A stretch of DNA of 6,216 nt from Phascolarctobacterium sp. (GTDB lineage Bacteria > Bacillota > Negativicutes > Acidaminococcales > Acidaminococcaceae). The stretch is from NCBI GenBank assembly GCA_024405645.1, contig JAKSOJ010000077.1, forward strand, positions 1 through 6,216. Direction: 5' to 3'. Both the position numbers and the translations under genes were made by a program. The notes under the pieces are model-generated. The model did not search any database. It was not told the origin of the DNA and saw nothing but the letters and a program-made list of their open reading frames with translations. This document shows positions 5,630 through 6,216 of the stretch, piece after piece (positions within the stretch are counted from its first letter, which is position 1; each line of letters starts with the position of its first letter).

Positions 5630-6216
5630 TTGAAGAAGAAATTCATGTTGCAAAAATTGACAGTTGGTGTTTTGGCAATGTTGATAGCTGCACCAATTTT
5701 TGCAGAACCTGTATGTGTAGAAGCTGCTAAGGCTAAAGAATCTGTTGATTCTGAATTTCCCTCTTCTGGTAATTGGGAAAAGCAAAATCAAAAGATGAGA
5801 GCTAAATCAATCAAAAAGTCTCAGGCTAAGCAACAGAAGGTTGATGCAAAGAGCCAAGCAAGAATGCAAAAAGCTGCTGCAGAAGCTCAAGCTCGTAGAG
5901 CAAAAGCTGCTGAAGAGGCTAGAATTCGTCAAGAAAAAGCTGCTGCTAAAGAACAAGCTGAAGCAGAAAAAGCTGCTAGACAAGCGGTGAAAGATCAAGA
6001 AAGAGCTGAAAAAGAAGCTCTGCAAGAACAAGCAAGGGAAGCCAAAGAAGCTTTAAGGGAACAAGCTAGGGCAGAAAAGGAAGCCAAAAAAGCAGCGAAA
6101 TCTGGCAAGACTGTTAAGCCTGTAGAAAACACAAATACTGCTCCTGTTGCTACAGAAGAAGTAGCTTCCAACAATACATCTGCTCCTGTTGAAGAAATTG
6201 TGGATGAAGGTCCTGT
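5630..6216 (+). CDS. Exported Ala/Lys/Glu-rich helical-repeat protein (3' end beyond window)
   Basis: 195 codons are visible and the frame is still open at the window edge. The TTG start follows AGGAGG by 8 nt. The N-terminus is a signal peptide: KKK at residues 2-4, hydrophobic core about 10-24 (LTVGVLAMLIAAPIF), with likely cleavage after FA at 25 or after VEA at 32. The single Cys29 is not in a lipobox. After a short linker, residues 59-157 form nine 11-residue repeats, each starting with Lys or Arg and rich in Ala, Glu and Gln, predicting one long continuous helix. From about 160 it turns Pro/Thr/Val/Glu-rich (TAPVATEEV, SAPVEEIV), a probable flexible spacer to a missing C-terminal domain. 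The build recalls TolA domain II, but low-complexity helices match many unrelated proteins, so I assign no function. It is probably co-transcribed with the membrane protein gene 20 bp upstream and probably acts in the periplasm. Confidence 0.85.
   Translation, partial: MKKKFMLQKLTVGVLAMLIAAPIFAEPVCVEAAKAKESVDSEFPSSGNWEKQNQKMRAKSIKKSQAKQQKVDAKSQARMQKAAAEAQARRAKAAEEARIRQEKAAAKEQAEAEKAARQAVKDQERAEKEALQEQAREAKEALREQARAEKEAKKAAKSGKTVKPVENTNTAPVATEEVASNNTSAPVEEIVDEGP
5804..6100 (+). repeat. Nine in-frame 33-bp (11-residue) repeat units
   Basis: The segment is exactly 9 x 33 bp and encodes residues 59-157 of the exported protein. Four successive units start with the same bases AAAGCTGCT (Lys-Ala-Ala) at 5870, 5903, 5936 and 5969. 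Later units read RAEKEALQEQA, REAKEALREQA and RAEKEAKKAAK. Position 1 is Lys or Arg in all nine. The DNA has diverged more than the residue pattern, which points to an old, selected protein repeat, not a recent tandem duplication. Confidence 0.75.
6138..6191 (+). repeat. Short in-frame repeat in the Pro-rich tail
   Basis: CTGCTCCTGTTG occurs at 6138-6149 and again at 6180-6191, 42 bp (14 codons) apart, encoding the Ala-Pro-Val motif in TAPVATEE and SAPVEEIV. It may be the start of a longer Pro-rich repeat that continues beyond the window. Confidence 0.4.

Noticed and set aside
5657..5685. TTGACA inside the signal peptide region as a promoter
   Set aside because: At 17 bp spacing the -10 position reads GTTGAT, a poor match, and no other good hexamer is at acceptable distance.
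5701..5730. Cys29 of the exported protein as a lipoprotein lipidation site
   Set aside because: The preceding residues are AEPV, which do not fit a lipobox; the Glu and Pro are incompatible with signal peptidase II recognition.
5426..5791. Open frame on the minus strand spanning the junction of the last two genes
   Set aside because: It overlaps two well-supported plus-strand genes, their ribosome binding site and a signal peptide, and shows no domain or coding pattern of its own.
5807..6031. Open frame on the minus strand rich in Ser, Phe and Leu
   Set aside because: It is the reverse complement of the Ala/Lys/Glu repeat codons (GCT, AAA, GAA, CAA), whose composition removes stops. It has no convincing protein features, and the plus strand gene has a ribosome binding site and signal peptide.

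Overview
The window is AT-rich and all four genes read left to right. It carries a tamB-type gene for an outer-membrane biogenesis protein next to genes with strong Gram-positive-style ribosome binding sites (GGAGG/AGGAGG) and one likely TTG start. Together these suggest a diderm Firmicute, most likely a low-GC member of the Negativicutes (Veillonella/Megamonas/Selenomonas relatives); Halanaerobiales are a less likely alternative. Genus cannot be decided from the sequence alone.

Layout: (1) 3-4301, a 1432-residue TamB/AsmA-like inner-membrane-anchored translocation and lipid-transport protein, which fills two thirds of the window. (2) 4325-4957, a compact 210-residue sigma-70 family sigma factor that starts 23 bp after tamB and has regions 1.2/2 and 4 but no full region 3. 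(3) 4958-5117, a 160-bp intergenic region with a tandem 10-bp repeat, an all-A/T inverted repeat, an extended -10 promoter candidate and a hairpin that touches the next ribosome binding site. (4) 5118-5609, an unrecognised 163-residue protein with one transmembrane segment. (5) 5630-6216, running off the right edge, an exported protein with a TTG start, a signal peptide and a long Ala/Lys/Glu/Gln helix built of nine 11-residue repeats.

The shared theme is the cell envelope. TamB bridges the inner and outer membranes. The last two genes encode a bitopic membrane protein and an exported, probably rod-shaped helical protein, and they are 20 bp apart and probably co-transcribed. The sigma factor between these two parts could couple transcription to envelope state. 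A promoter candidate inside the 3' end of tamB (TTGACA-17-TACGAT) would let it be expressed apart from tamB. That the 163-residue membrane protein is a partner or anti-sigma factor for this sigma factor is only a hypothesis from layout. No RNA genes, mobile elements, CRISPR arrays or pseudogenes were seen.
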